A stretch of 64,000 bases of DNA from Mesotaenium endlicherianum (GCA_009602735.1 WELA01010273.1:58986-122985); one strand, 5' to 3'; positions 33,018 through 44,178 are shown, counted from the first letter of the stretch. Made by a program: numbers and translations. Notes: generated by a model from the sequence alone, not told the origin.

Positions 33018-33136
33018 ACCCTTCTCATCGTCCATCAAGCGCCGGGTCTCTTGCATGTTGCAGCGAGTAACGGCCGAGTGCTCTTGGAGGAGAGTCCGAA
33101 AGATCTCCCAAGATAAGTTTTTACACGGCTCCAGCT

Positions 33137-33735
33137 TTGTTGTAATGCCTTAGTATTATTGACAATGTAATATTCATTTACATATAATGGTTAATTAGAT
33201 TTTAGTCTGCTGAACTTTAGTTAATACCAAGTCTGCTAGACTTCTAGGATTATTTAGTATAATGACTTAGCCGAGAGCAACAGGCTGAAGTTTATTATTG
33301 GTCAGCTTGCTGACACATTCTTTGAAAGTCAGCTAACTCCCGTACTCGATATTAGTAAATTGCCTCGTTATGCATCTAAGAGTGATATATTATATGAGTG
33401 GCAAGATGACACCCTTGGGGTGGAGGGCCATTCGGGTTGATGGGAGATGGTTGTGGATTTGGTTAGCCGAGATCCTACCGACGTGGTTAACTCCCGGGTA
33501 GGCGATGCGATTGCACTTGCCGTTGAATAGTAAACTCATTCCATGTACATAGGTTAGGTTATGCTCTCGAGTTCGGCATTCAAAAACGAGGCCATTTCCC
33601 TTGTATCGCTTACTATGAGAAATCTGAGTTCAAGGAGACAAGCCATTGATACAGAATACCTTCTAACCTTGCTTAAGTACGAGTTTACTGATTGCATGAT
33701 TGATGCTCGTTTACTTGCATATGACGTGTGGGTAT
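33137..33735 (+). repeat. Family B LTR fragment, forward orientation
   Basis: Matches the minus strand of the B3 LTR over about 600 bp (GTCTGCTG, CAGCTTGCTGACACATTCTT, GATGGGAGATGG, TAACTCCCGGGTAGGCGATG). Similarity fades after about 33735, before the LTR end. Confidence 0.75.
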
Positions 33736-34228
33736 GTACAACGTGGGCAAAACTAGGCCTCAGCGGGGATGCAAGCGGTGTCATAAATAGATGTGATATT
33801 CAGTGTTACACGTGTCGCAAAGCAGCATCCTAGCGGGTCAATTGGCCCAGTGACAGATTTGGGTGATTAGCAGGCACGGTTGCTAACGTAGGGTCAATCT
33901 CAATGTGCAGATTAGGAAGGTGACATGGCTCACAGTTGCGCATATGATCCTCAGTTGAGCGGCCATCAGACTCGACCAACGTAAGAACACCGGAGGGGGA
34001 GACAGCATCTACGCGTAGTGTGAGGGGCTGGCTAGTGACGTCAAACGTAAATCGCGGCTAAATTGGCGATAGCATATAAAGTAATTTGAGTGTAACTATC
34101 CGCCGCGTGGTTGGATGCGGCGCGTGTGACACATCGCGTGGTGCAATAGAATTTTTGGTTTGAATTGTCTGAGTACAATTGGCGCAAAATGCAAGTACCT
34201 TAAGTTACCTTTTTGTTTGTATCGCTAT
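33736..34228. other. Unassigned sequence ending at a primer site
   Basis: No coding potential recognised. The right end (34229) abuts an iMet primer site, so part of this stretch may be the 3' end of an LTR of a family with no other copy here. ATATAAAG at 34075 could be its TATA element. Confidence 0.4.
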
Positions 34229-34229
34229 A

Positions 34230-34241
34230 TTGGTATCGGAG
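34230..34241 (+). promoter_or_regulatory. Orphan iMet primer binding site
   Basis: TGGTATCGGAGC on the plus strand, the same 12-mer used by families A, B, D and E, with no gag frame after it. Confidence 0.6.
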
Positions 34242-34989
34242 CACAAACGTCCCAAACTGAAACTTGCTTATTCAAGATAAGTATATTTCATTTTAATATA
34301 TAAGATAAGAGATAGGTGAAAGCATGTAAAATCAGGCAGCGATCTTCCCCCTTATGATGACTTCCGTTTACTCATCTATACCCCTTGACTCACTTACCGT
34401 AGTGTGTCATAGTTGCACACTGACTCAAGGCACAAGAAAAGGGCGAACTTGAGGACTAGAGCTTCTTCTTTAAACACTCATGGCCTCTTGCCTACCAGGC
34501 ATACAAGCATATATAAGTACATACACAACACCCGAGGACTGAATAGCAAAGGTGCTCGTATTTGAATGACCATAATGTAGCTAAAACACATCCCACTAAC
34601 TTCGGTGCAAAACCATGGAATCTGTCCGCTATGGGACCCCAAAATGTCAGAAGGCATACCTCTGTTCAATGTTTATCTGCATTGAGCAATCTCAACGACG
34701 GCGAATGCATTTTGACGAGACCTTTTTGAAAAGTCCTAGTTCGCTTGATTTGGAGCACAGATGAAGACGCCATGGCAATTTCCGTGAACGCTGGTCATAA
34801 TAACGAACCCAAAAGTGCACACATGACTTGCAAGTAAAAAATCCGACTCTAAACCCTACTGTCCAAATTGAGGGACCATGAGATCCCAACCTGCCATGTA
34901 CCTAGTGACCACCTGGTTGACCACGGCGCAAGGTGCGCCGTTTTGTGGGAAACCCGTTAAGTTAGGATCCATGGGTCTAGGTATAACGA
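34242..34989. other. Non-coding stretch, nothing recognised
   Basis: About 750 bp with only short frames. I see no domain, repeat end or RNA gene. Confidence 0.5.
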
Positions 34990-35546
34990 CCATATTAATT
35001 GGTTGGTTGACTGAAGTCCTAACTGTTCATTTGACTCACGACGGCTCCGCCTACCCAGGACTTAACCACACTGGTAGGACATCGATTTACCGAATCTCAG
35101 TCGACCTCCCAGCTTTCATTATACTACAGTCACGTGCTCCAACCTATAAATCTTTATCTAAATAAATACATCTATCCTCAGCGTACCCGAGTCCCAGTAT
35201 ACTAACTATTTTTAAGGGAGCTTACTATACATCAGCCTATCGATATTATGTCCTATATACATACATATAATCTTAGCAATTTATAATCCGATACAAAATG
35301 TCATCCTGCTGACCTTTTCGACAAAGTCAGCAAACTACATTATGACACAAAAGTCATCTTGCTGACCTTTATGACAAAGTAAGTAAACTTTCATTATGTC
35401 AATACATATTCATTTTGATGAACTCGCACATGTGAGTAGATTGACATATTACTTATTTAATGATGTATGTGTGTGTGCAATTAATCAAATACGTAATGAA
35501 TCGATTCATTATAATCTCCCCAACTAAATTTGTCGCCTCAACAACA
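34990..35546 (-). repeat. Family B LTR, reverse orientation, decayed
   Basis: Shares GGCTCCGCCTACCCAGGA with the B LTR centre and the terminal block TCGCCTCAACAACA (B3 has TCGCCTCGACAACA). It contains a tandem duplication of about 48 bp (35301-35397, unit beginning GTCATCCTGCTGACC). Together with 33137-33735 it forms an inverted pair. Confidence 0.65.
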
Positions 35547-35840
35547 CTCTGCATATGATATATTTACTTAATAATACACTTCAATCAACTAGGTGAAGCA
35601 AAGCAAGCAAACAAAATTATGAGTGTGATACATTTGCCTACCAAATGCAAGAAAAACTAATCACAGCAAATTGTGTTGCAAGCAACCATGTGACTTCACA
35701 ATCAATGATTAAAGACATGGATAGGCACAATCATACTCACAATAGTCCTTCCAGCTGAAAGACACAATAGAGCACCTCACACCTTGCAAATAACGCCTAA
35801 ATCAAACAGCCTCCTTTCAAGGTCAAACAATGAAAGAATA
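35547..35840. other. AT-rich spacer
   Basis: About 290 bp between a B LTR and D3. No feature recognised. Confidence 0.5.
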
Positions 35841-36753
35841 TGTAATAATCTGAGCTTTTTAGGCGTTTTTGGGACGTTTTCCCGATTACCTAAAACTCGT
35901 TGTACTATTTATCATATATTATTAGATAAATGATTACACATTGAATTATTTGCCACACGCGTGTGCCAATTACTTCCTAGTCGTTTGGTGAAACAACCCA
36001 GATACTATTACAAAAAGCGTCGTAACGTAATTCGACTACTTCGCAAAAGTACGACATGATTATTCATGAAGTTTCTTTGATTAATTATGAGATGATAACT
36101 TAATTAAAAATTGTTTAATTAAGTTATTGTCATTATTTTGGATAATGCACAGTTACTGTTTCTGGATTTACGACAAGTCGTTAACCCAAACAAACAGTTG
36201 TAAAAGTCGAACGACACAAAATATGCAAAGCGACTTAGCATCCGAGCGGATTAAAAACCGCGACTTGTCGTTTGAAGCGTTCACACCTAACCGATTGGCA
36301 AAGTAGTTTTCATAACTACCGGTTCATGACGAAAGTACTTGTACGCGACTCCGCGAACAGTCGCGACTTTTCGAAAAGTCGCGAGAACGCGAAAACGCCC
36401 GTTTGGCGCGAAACGGTTTTTTGGAAATCGTCGAGAAGTCTCCAAACGGCCAAATGGCGCGTTTTGAGCATTCAATTAGATAAGTTATACCCCTTTGCCT
36501 GTTTTTGTTGAACATGAACCAGTGCCTTAGGTGGTGATACGAAGCACTCCAGTGCCTCATGTCGTGCAAGGTATAAATACCTGCAGGAGTCATTGTGAGT
36601 GTAACTCTCACAAGCACACATTCTACGTTAGTTTTCATTTTCGCTTTCTCGAGGATTTGTCAATTTGCATACGGATAGAGATTTTCTTTCCACTTCATTT
36701 AACTATTTCTTGGATATCGAGTAAAGATCCTCTCGAAAAGCAGAAATTTTACA
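35841..36753 (+). repeat. D3 5' LTR
   Basis: 913 bp, TGTAATAATCTGAGC...TTTTACA, similar to the D1 LTRs throughout. TATAAATA at 36572-36579. The primer site GTGGTATCGGAGCC follows. Confidence 0.9.
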
Positions 36754-36891
36754 GTGGTATCGGAGCCGATCTCGGTTTCTCCAAGGAAGTTCTTTCTTTG
36801 TGGTCGGAAATCTTGTTAGATGTTGTGCCGGATTTTGTCGAGGAATCCACCCGATTTTGTTGATTTTGAATAGATTCGCTCCTAATTCTTC

Positions 36892-37507
36892 ATGGCTCGC
36901 AGACGTCAGATTGAAATCATCTTCCTTGATGACGAGTCACCCCGACAGCCTCGCGTCTCGTTACACGTCACCACGGCGTCGCGTTGTCCGTCGCCGACAT
37001 ACTCGTTGATGTTTTCTCGCGGCTCGCATCAGCCGTCACTCGTCGATCTTCAATCTTACGAGATCCTGTCGCCTGAACGCTTATCTCCCACACCTCCCAC
37101 ACCATCCAAACCTACGAACAACCCACCCGAACCTGCACGCCCTCGCTCTCCCATGCTGGCTCCACGTGGCGGGCCACCGTCACCTCGTGCTCCTCGCGAG
37201 CGGCCCGATGTCATTGATTCCTTGCCATTTTCAAAAAATGAGCAATATTATCATATGTGGAATGACTATGGGCATTGGATGGAGTTGCGGCATCACCCAA
37301 CTCTGGAGGACTACCAAAGTGTGAATAGTTCTCGTTTTCGCAATCGCTCGGGTTTTGTTCGTCGGCCCATGCCCGTTCGTGGCTACACGAAATATCGTGG
37401 GTATGTTGATTATATGCGGTCTAGCCACCGTGTTAGTCGTCCTGAGCATTTATTTGACAAGAATTTGTATCAGGATAGGTCTGCAGATTATTATTGCCGT
37501 CATTGCA
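36892..37507 (+). pseudogene. gag: D3 gag N-terminal frame
   Basis: About 205 codons starting MARRRQIEIIFLDDESPRQP. It is Pro/Ser-rich, then aromatic- and Arg-rich (EQYYHMWNDYGHWMELRHHP, PVRGYTKYRGYVDYM). The frame is cut by the solo LTR at 37508; the native continuation lies at 54558. The D1 element lacks this segment, consistent with an internal deletion there. I do not recognise a standard capsid motif; the gag call rests on position. Confidence 0.6.
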
Positions 37508-38017
37508 TGTAACGTTTCTGGCTGAAACTTTCTAATTTATGAGAATCTTTTCCTCGGTATTCAAAGAACTTGGATAACAGTGCAAGGAAAATATCTCTAA
37601 GTCGCTATTTTCACTAAGTGCTCGAGAACAAGAGAGAGAGAGGTAGCGCGCAATTATAGAATTAGTGCTTTTGAGAGTTGCACTCACAATGACTCTTGTG
37701 GGTATTTATACCCACACAACGTGAGGCATCGAGTGCTTCGAGTCACCACCTAGGGCACTGGTCATGTCAACCAAAAGGGTCAAATGGATGTGACCATTTT
37801 GACCGAATGCACGAAATCACGCCATGTGGAGATTTTTAGACTTTCGACGAATTGCGTCGAATCTTTTGGCGCCAAATTGGCATAGTCACATCTATTCAAC
37901 TTCTGGAATAGATGTGATTGTTCATAGTCACGTCTATGAGTTTCCTCGAATAGACGTGACTGGTCGCGTAGTTGCAATACACGTCGTTTTTTCATGACCA
38001 CTTAGTTTGTAAAAACG

Positions 38018-38088
38018 ACTTTGCCAATCGGTTAGGTGTGAACGTTTCAAACGAGGAGTCGCGGTTTGAATCCGCCTGGATGCAAAGT
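38018..38088 (+). other. tRNA-like hairpin region antisense to the D LTR
   Basis: Within the reversed LTR, 71 bases are bounded by ACTTTGC and its exact complement GCAAAGT. They contain a T-arm-like stem-loop (GCGGTTTGAATCCGC, 38061-38075) and a GGTTAGG D-loop-like stretch. The T-arm is not directly next to the 3' strand of the outer stem, so it is not a normal tRNA. Related sequence occurs in the other D LTRs, antisense. Confidence 0.35.
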
Positions 38089-38285
38089 AGCTTTGCATAA
38101 TTAACTCGTTTGACTTTTTGACTTTGTTTGGCTTTACGACTCGTCGTAAATCCAAAATCTATGACTTAGGCATTATCCGAAAATAATGATAATCATATCA
38201 ACTCAATTAATCAAAGAATAATTAGGTTATTATCTCATAATTAATTAGAGTACCTTATTATTAATTATGTCAAACTATTGCAAAG

Positions 38286-39523
38286 TGTTGCGACTACTAT
38301 CCGTTTGACGGTGCCGCACGCGCAGCGCAAGCTACGTCCACCCAGGTACGGAAAGTCAACGTTGACTCACCGACCACTTGACTGATTTCGTCGCAGTCAG
38401 CGGTTATGTCAGCATCAAGACCACTGGCACGGGGTCAATATCAATGTGCCCCACACCCAGGAATGGGGAAGATTTTGACACCATAGACAGCCGTGAGACT
38501 AGAAGCTCGGGATCAGTGATGAGCCGCCCAGCAGGTACCAAGCCCAGTACTGTGTGACTGGCAGATTAAGCCAGGTCATGGCCGCAATGCCAAGATAGAT
38601 TACGGCCGCCCGAGTGGGAATCTTGAGCAAGTGGCATTTGCTTATACACACCGTGCAGGAGTTCTTAGCCATGAGCCAATTAGGCGTGACTGCCAGCTGA
38701 GAAGCTTAGCAGCCACGCGCGACAATCACGAGGTGTGCATGCATGCTGAGTGACTACGAGTTTGAGTCAAACATGGCTAGGCAGAAACGACATGCAGCTA
38801 AGCTTTGTGACTAAGCACGGCATTCTCGAAGGATGACGCTGTGTGGTGCCTGCGAAAGGCACGAATCTTGCCTGAGACATGTCATTCACTCTCACGCACT
38901 TTTGCCAAGAAGCAGAGGAAGCAGAAGGAAGGAGAAGAAGGGCGCAAAGAAGAAGAAGGAGTTCCCAAGGCCATTGGAGGGCCGAGGTCCCACGCTTCTG
39001 CCGACGCTGAAAATTCTTCTCATAGATAAGTTAGGATTGTAGGAGTTCCCAAGAGGGAATCTCACTGTTGACAGCAGGAGGTCTGCAAAATAGAATCTGC
39101 TAGGATACTAGCACAGATTTGGCCGAACGCCACAAGTGTGTGTGAAGCAGCCTTAAAATGGTGAGTTGTGTGTTAGTTTCCAGGTTCTCAGAAGTCGCAT
39201 TTGCATCTCGAAGAGAGAGAGTAGTATTGGCGGATAAAGCTCTCAGTGAAGAACTGAGTGAACCCAGCCTGGCAGTGAAGAGTTGTTAAGGCGCGGAGTT
39301 AAGTGAAGAGCTTGACCCAGGCCAGCATAGACGTGTAGTTTCAGAGTTTTGTAAGCTGTGATTTGTGAAAGTTAAGCGAAAGCCTGAAGGGCGATTTTCT
39401 CTGAACGTGACGTTGTATGTCAAGCTGCTTAGAGTGTGATGTTTGCAAACCACAATTTGCTAAGCTGTGAACTCAAGAACCTTAAGGCATAAAGCCTATG
39501 TGGAAGTAAAAGACTTCCGTCCT
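38286..39523 (+). repeat. MT repeat b, left copy
   Basis: 1238 bp, the same length as 52818-54055 and visibly near identical. It is followed directly by coding sequence at 39524, with no iMet primer site and no copy of repeat a. Confidence 0.92.
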
Positions 39524-40276
39524 ACTTCTGAGAACCTCAGTTCCGTACTTCAGGTGAATAGAAATTCCCAAGCAAATTGGGGATCGAGGCCTGTAAGGGC
39601 CGCCTGTGCTCATCCTGGAAGGGGGCCTGGAGAAATTCAACTGTTCATGCGGTTCAGGAGTGGAAGACTCTATTACCTTGTGGAGCCTGCGGAAGGTTCT
39701 GATTCAAGCCAGAGTCCACGAGGAAGTGAGACATCTGAGCGCACGGATAACGTGTGGAGTGAGCAACCGTCGGGAGACGAGTCTCGCCATACTGCCACGA
39801 ACGGTGAGAATCCGTATAACAAACGAGCCTTTGTATCCAATTTGGGCAGAGAACACGACGTGTGGGGTAAAGATGGTGAGTCTTGGTCACCATTCGAAAT
39901 GACTGGTGATGATAAGGATGAAAATCCTAAGTTCAAGCTGTCTTCAAAGTGTTTTAGTGGACGGAACGGTGTAAATAGTCTCACTTTCGAAGAGTTTGAT
40001 GAGATCTATTGGGCTGATTTCTTTGAGAAAATCCGAAAGGATTCTTCTTACACTCAGTCGGTCGCTTTTATAAGCTTGGTTCAGTACTTGGACAAGGATG
40101 CCTCATTGCTTTACCGCCAATTCCGGAAGGATGAGAACCTTACCCAAGAATGGGCGTTTGACGAGCAAACGAAGGCGAGAGATTTAAAAAATAAATTCGG
40201 AAAGAGGCTGCGAAAGCCCGCCTGTCCGCTTTCTCATCAGGAAGAGCAATACCTGCTGCACCTGTTGAGAGCGTAG
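39467..40276 (+). pseudogene. gag: MT gag, N-terminal part
   Basis: 269-codon frame overlapping the end of repeat b; the listed start is a GTG, so the true start is uncertain. It has an acidic/Ser-rich region and then a helical part (FEEFDEIYWADFFEKIRKDS, YLDKDASLLYRQFRKDENLT) like Ty3 gag. The frame runs out at 40274, while the next frame is open from before 40250 (IPAAPVESVDLATLTQEL). One slip near 40200-40240 therefore separates it from the main polyprotein, either a mutation or a recoding site. Confidence 0.72.
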
Positions 40277-40311
40277 ACTTAGCTACACTAACACAAGAAT
40301 TAACAGATGCC

Positions 40312-43218
40312 ATGAAGCAACTCATCAAGGGTCAGCAGCGAGCGGCTACTCGAGATGATGATGCTGGGTCTGTCGCAGAATTGCGAAAAGTGTGTGCAAA
40401 ATTGTCTGAAAAGATTGCTAATGCTCAGGAACGAGTAACACGCAGGGCTGCACCTTTTACAGAACAGCATGGTGATAGTGCCACTACGGAAGCAAGCCAT
40501 ACGCAAGCGTTGGCTAGTTGCCGTAAGGATATGGAGGCTGGGGATGACCAGTTAGACTCTGAGCACTGTCTGCGTCGTTTCTTTAAGTTGCTTGAAGCAA
40601 AATTTCCAGAGGATCACAGTCTTAAGGTGCACCGTTATGTGCATTTTGTCCGTCAGAAGAACGAGACAGTGATGGAGGTCAAATCCAGATTGGTAGACCT
40701 TGCCAAGAAGGCAGGAATCTATGAGCCTAAGCTTGTGGCTGACAAATTCTTATTGTGTCTGGGTAAAGACACAGATCGGGAGGTCAAGCCGCATCTATCT
40801 GCAAAACGCGAAATCGACTGGAACATCGACGAGGCTGCTGAAATAGCACGCAATGTCGAGGAAGGTAAAGTTTGGTACAAGGAGGCATCCAGGACGCTTC
40901 TGGCTCCTGAGAGAAGGGAGGAATCCTTTCAGCCTAAGGCCAATAGCTCTAATTTTCAGTTTAAAAGGAAGAGCGGGTCTTTCAATAGGTTTTCGAAGCA
41001 CGCCAACACTGCTGAGACAGCAGAGGGCTGTTGGAATTGCGGGAAATCAGGACATCAAAAGAGAGATTGTCTGTACCCGGATGCTAAGCAATTGTCTGCT
41101 AGCAAGGCGCAGGCATGCGCACATTGCAGCAAAAAGGGACACTCAGAAGATGAGTGTTGGTCTAAATACCCAAATTTGAAGCCACCATGGGCTAATGCTG
41201 GCACAAAAGAGGCAGATAAGGGTAAGAAAAAGGAGAAAGGTAACTCTGGTAACCGGAAGAGTAACCAGAAGTATGATGCTATGAGTGCAGAGATTGCAGA
41301 GTTGAAAGCTCAATTTGCAAGACTAAATGTGCCTAATGTCTATTATGATGCAGATGTGGCCGAAAAGACCGTCTGTAAAGGCGAGGAGCTGACGCCTGAG
41401 AAGGCCGTGGTTGCAACGGCTGCGGAGCGCGCAGATCATGACCGTCTAGTCCCAAGGAATGCTGGGAAGCTTCCTCAGACCTTTCGGAGCACTCTCGATG
41501 AAAACGAGATTGCGCAGCTACGACAAGCCAAGCCTGGGCCACGCAAGACATTTAGTTTTTCGCTGGAAAAGCTGAAGGCTCTGGTGGTACACCGGATTCA
41601 ACACATTCCTTGTCTTTCACTCGCTGATCTGCGTCTTACGTATCATTTCACGGTCAAAGAAGCCGGACGGCAGCTGGACATAGTTGAGGAAGGCGCAAAC
41701 AGCGCTTCGCTGCCTACTAATATCAGCACTGTGAGAGTGCAGAACAAGGATAGAGTTTTGACGTTCAACGTATGGGCCACTCCCAATATCCTATTGGACA
41801 CTGGCGCACAGCCAGTAATCTTAGGAAAGCGAGCTGTGAAAGCTCTGGGATTGACGGCAAGGGACTTGAAAGAAAGCCCTTTTCAGTTGAGGACTGCATC
41901 TGGGCACATTTCAAAGTCTTGTGGCATTACCCGCAAGCCAGTGAAAATCATAGTAAACTTGGGGAAACCTGAGGAGGCGTCACTGCTCATAGAAAGCACG
42001 ATGACTGAGGCAGTGAACTATGATGTCCTCTTGAGGACAGAAGCTCTGATTCCCCTGGGTATGGTCATCGACCTGCGGAAGCAGAGGGTGACATACCAGT
42101 CAACAGATCGGCAGCCGACAGGAGAAATTCCTGTGAAAATGGTTTGCTCGGGAGAGGCAAACTACGGACTGCTAGACTGTTGTGTGAATGATCGGTATCC
42201 AAGCCATTATGACCTCATCATGCAACGCGAAGAGGAATGCTACACCAGTAGCAACATGCCGACTCCCCTTGTTTGGCAACCTCAGATTATGGAGCAACTG
42301 GAAGCTATGAGTAACAGGGACCGTGGCCCGCAAGAGCTGCTGCCAGTTCCCTACCCAATTAAGTCTGCTGCCAATTTGATGCCTGGAGTAGACCCGCTGC
42401 CGCAAAGCATTGTGCGGATGGAGGATCCTTTTTGCAAGAGAGGAGTATTAGTGCTGGAATTGTTCGCCGAACTTGGTTCTGGAACCATCTCACTGATTCA
42501 GCGAGGTATTTGGGTATCCAAAGTGCTGTACGTGGACAATGATGCGGGTGCTTTCACAGCGTTTAAGAAGGTCATGAGTCAGATGCGGCAAATGTACCAT
42601 TCCAAGGCGATGGTTCCTACTGATTCTAGGATAGTGCGTCTTGCTGGAGGGAACATTCTCGATGTGAAGTGTGAGGACCTGTATGGTTACAGGATTGACT
42701 GGATCTTTGCAGGATTCCCTTGTCAACCTTTCTCGCAAATTGGGAACAGGAGGGGATTCAATGACCCGCGAGCACGACACTGGGGACGGATGGTGAAAAT
42801 CATCAGCATGCTGCGGGAACGCCAACATCTCTACCCACCAGTGTTTGTCATTGAGAATGTACATCCGGGAATGGATTATGACCAGATGAAGTCAGGAGAT
42901 CCATGGCTGTTTTTTGACTCCACCTTGGGTCATCATGTATTGATCAACGACGCCAGGCACGGAGGACTCTCACACCGGGCCAGACTATTCTGGACCAACG
43001 ATATCTCCATTGAAGTCCGGAGGGAGATGGAGAAGATTACCCGGCGCACACCAACAGCAGCATTTGTGGGAGAAGCACTGATGGTGGAAACGAAGCCAAT
43101 GATCAGGAGGGATTCCTACCCACAATACGTCAACAACGAGCCAGGCCGGCCAAGGGTGGTGCTGCCCACCTTCACGGCATACCCAAGATCACGCGCATTC
43201 GTGAATGGAGGATCATGA
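40312..43218 (+). CDS. MT gag-protease-DNA methyltransferase polyprotein
   Basis: 968-codon frame. Gag capsid part up to ~190 (KVHRYVHFVRQKNETVMEVK). Two CCHC knuckles: CWNCGKSGHQKRDC (240-253) and CAHCSKKGHSEDEC (269-282). Retropepsin with ILLDTGAQPVILG, catalytic Asp 496. From ~700 a cytosine-5 methyltransferase: motif I VLELFAELGSGT (714-725), motif IV GFPCQPFSQIG with catalytic Cys 804, motif VI VIENV (Glu 848), motif VIII GLSHRARLFW (884-893), in canonical order. A TGA at 43216 cuts off the final motifs, which continue in the same frame (43219 on). It would methylate cytosines in DNA; PCQ at motif IV resembles Dnmt1/bacterial rather than Dnmt3/DRM (PCN) enzymes. Subfamily is not settled. 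Confidence 0.93.
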   Translation: MKQLIKGQQRAATRDDDAGSVAELRKVCAKLSEKIANAQERVTRRAAPFTEQHGDSATTEASHTQALASCRKDMEAGDDQLDSEHCLRRFFKLLEAKFPEDHSLKVHRYVHFVRQKNETVMEVKSRLVDLAKKAGIYEPKLVADKFLLCLGKDTDREVKPHLSAKREIDWNIDEAAEIARNVEEGKVWYKEASRTLLAPERREESFQPKANSSNFQFKRKSGSFNRFSKHANTAETAEGCWNCGKSGHQKRDCLYPDAKQLSASKAQACAHCSKKGHSEDECWSKYPNLKPPWANAGTKEADKGKKKEKGNSGNRKSNQKYDAMSAEIAELKAQFARLNVPNVYYDADVAEKTVCKGEELTPEKAVVATAAERADHDRLVPRNAGKLPQTFRSTLDENEIAQLRQAKPGPRKTFSFSLEKLKALVVHRIQHIPCLSLADLRLTYHFTVKEAGRQLDIVEEGANSASLPTNISTVRVQNKDRVLTFNVWATPNILLDTGAQPVILGKRAVKALGLTARDLKESPFQLRTASGHISKSCGITRKPVKIIVNLGKPEEASLLIESTMTEAVNYDVLLRTEALIPLGMVIDLRKQRVTYQSTDRQPTGEIPVKMVCSGEANYGLLDCCVNDRYPSHYDLIMQREEECYTSSNMPTPLVWQPQIMEQLEAMSNRDRGPQELLPVPYPIKSAANLMPGVDPLPQSIVRMEDPFCKRGVLVLELFAELGSGTISLIQRGIWVSKVLYVDNDAGAFTAFKKVMSQMRQMYHSKAMVPTDSRIVRLAGGNILDVKCEDLYGYRIDWIFAGFPCQPFSQIGNRRGFNDPRARHWGRMVKIISMLRERQHLYPPVFVIENVHPGMDYDQMKSGDPWLFFDSTLGHHVLINDARHGGLSHRARLFWTNDISIEVRREMEKITRRTPTAAFVGEALMVETKPMIRRDSYPQYVNNEPGRPRVVLPTFTAYPRSRAFVNGGS

Positions 43219-44178
43219 ATGGTCAAGAATGCGCACGACGAGGAAGCACAGTGGAGAGAGCCGACAGCTGAAGAAAAAGGAAGGTGCCTGGGGGTACCCA
43301 ACTCCATTGCACAAGAAATTGTTGCGATGGTGGGACAGGACGACGCTGGGAATATATTCGGCAATATGATTGGGCATCACTGCATGACATGGTTGGTGGA
43401 GACGATTATGACTTGGCAGCAGATGACGTTCTCTGACAAGCCTATGCCCAGGCCGAGACCAGTAACGATTGGAGTCCATGTGGTGCCAACCTCTGATCAG
43501 AGAGCTATTAGAGAAACGCATCGGCGACAAGAAGAACATAGTATTAAAAGGGACGCAGCTGAGGCTGACCAAGATGAAACACTCACAGAAACCAGAGTGG
43601 TGGAGCTGACCAGGTGTCAAGACCTATTGGCGCAAATTGACAATCGGATGGCGGCTCTACACGACCCTCTGGAAAGAGAGCTGCGAAGGCTGCAAGAAGA
43701 CGTAGCCATGGAAGACCAGGCAACTGGTGCAGCAAACCCTTTGGTGAGCGCTGCAGCAAGCAAACCACAGGAGGTTCCAGTATCTGCAGAACGTGCCAGC
43801 CAGGTATTTGTGAGGATGCCGGAATGGGAGGACAACACTACTTCTGAGTTACGGAATATGGCCCCAGATCAAGTCTACGGAAGCCCATCTCTAGACGCGG
43901 TAACGTTAAGATATGAAGAACGCCAGTGCAATATTGGCGAATGGGCCGAAGAATGCAGTCTGAATTCAGGGAATATTGGAGGGTCTGGAAAGACCATTTG
44001 CCTGGAGGTGATTTTTGAAGAACGCAAAAAGGAGACGGTCGAGAGATCGCCCGCCACACCTGTTCTGATGAACCCAAAGCCAAAGGCCAAGGGGCAACCA
44101 CAAGACACAATTGGCAGCACAGCTGAGTCGATCACTAGGCAAATCATGGAGCAATTGCTGGAAGCAGACGCCCCTTGA
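43219..44178 (+). pseudogene. MT methyltransferase C-terminus and linker
   Basis: In frame with the preceding CDS after one TGA. The first ~75 residues complete the methyltransferase: REPTAEEKGRCLGVP and the motif X-like GNIFGNMIGHHCMTWLVETI (about 43348-43407), which folds back on motif I in this family. The remainder is a Glu/Gln-rich linker with a possible coiled coil (CQDLLAQIDNRMAALHDPLE, RRLQEDVAME). It ends at a TGA (44176) that breaks the same frame again. Confidence 0.85.

Larger units (their letters stand above)
19336..33136 (-). mobile_element. Decayed Ty3/Gypsy element F, split by Copia element E
   Basis: Minus-strand remnants of RT (19795-19436), protease (20299-19925) and gag (20843-21399, continuing 33018-33136). 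The gag is continuous if 21400-33017 (element E plus one 5-bp duplication copy) is removed. No LTR of F is visible: D4 and a B LTR abut its ends. Confidence 0.75.

Noticed and set aside
38833-39042. 69-codon frame (Lys/Arg-rich) repeated at 53365-53574
   Set aside because: Present twice because it lies in the MT repeat b copies. Base composition explains the Lys/Arg run; no independent support.
42451-42990. Methyltransferase as a bacterial contaminant or restriction-modification gene
   Set aside because: It is in frame with gag knuckles and a retropepsin and flanked by RT and integrase in the same element, with repeats and a target duplication around the whole.
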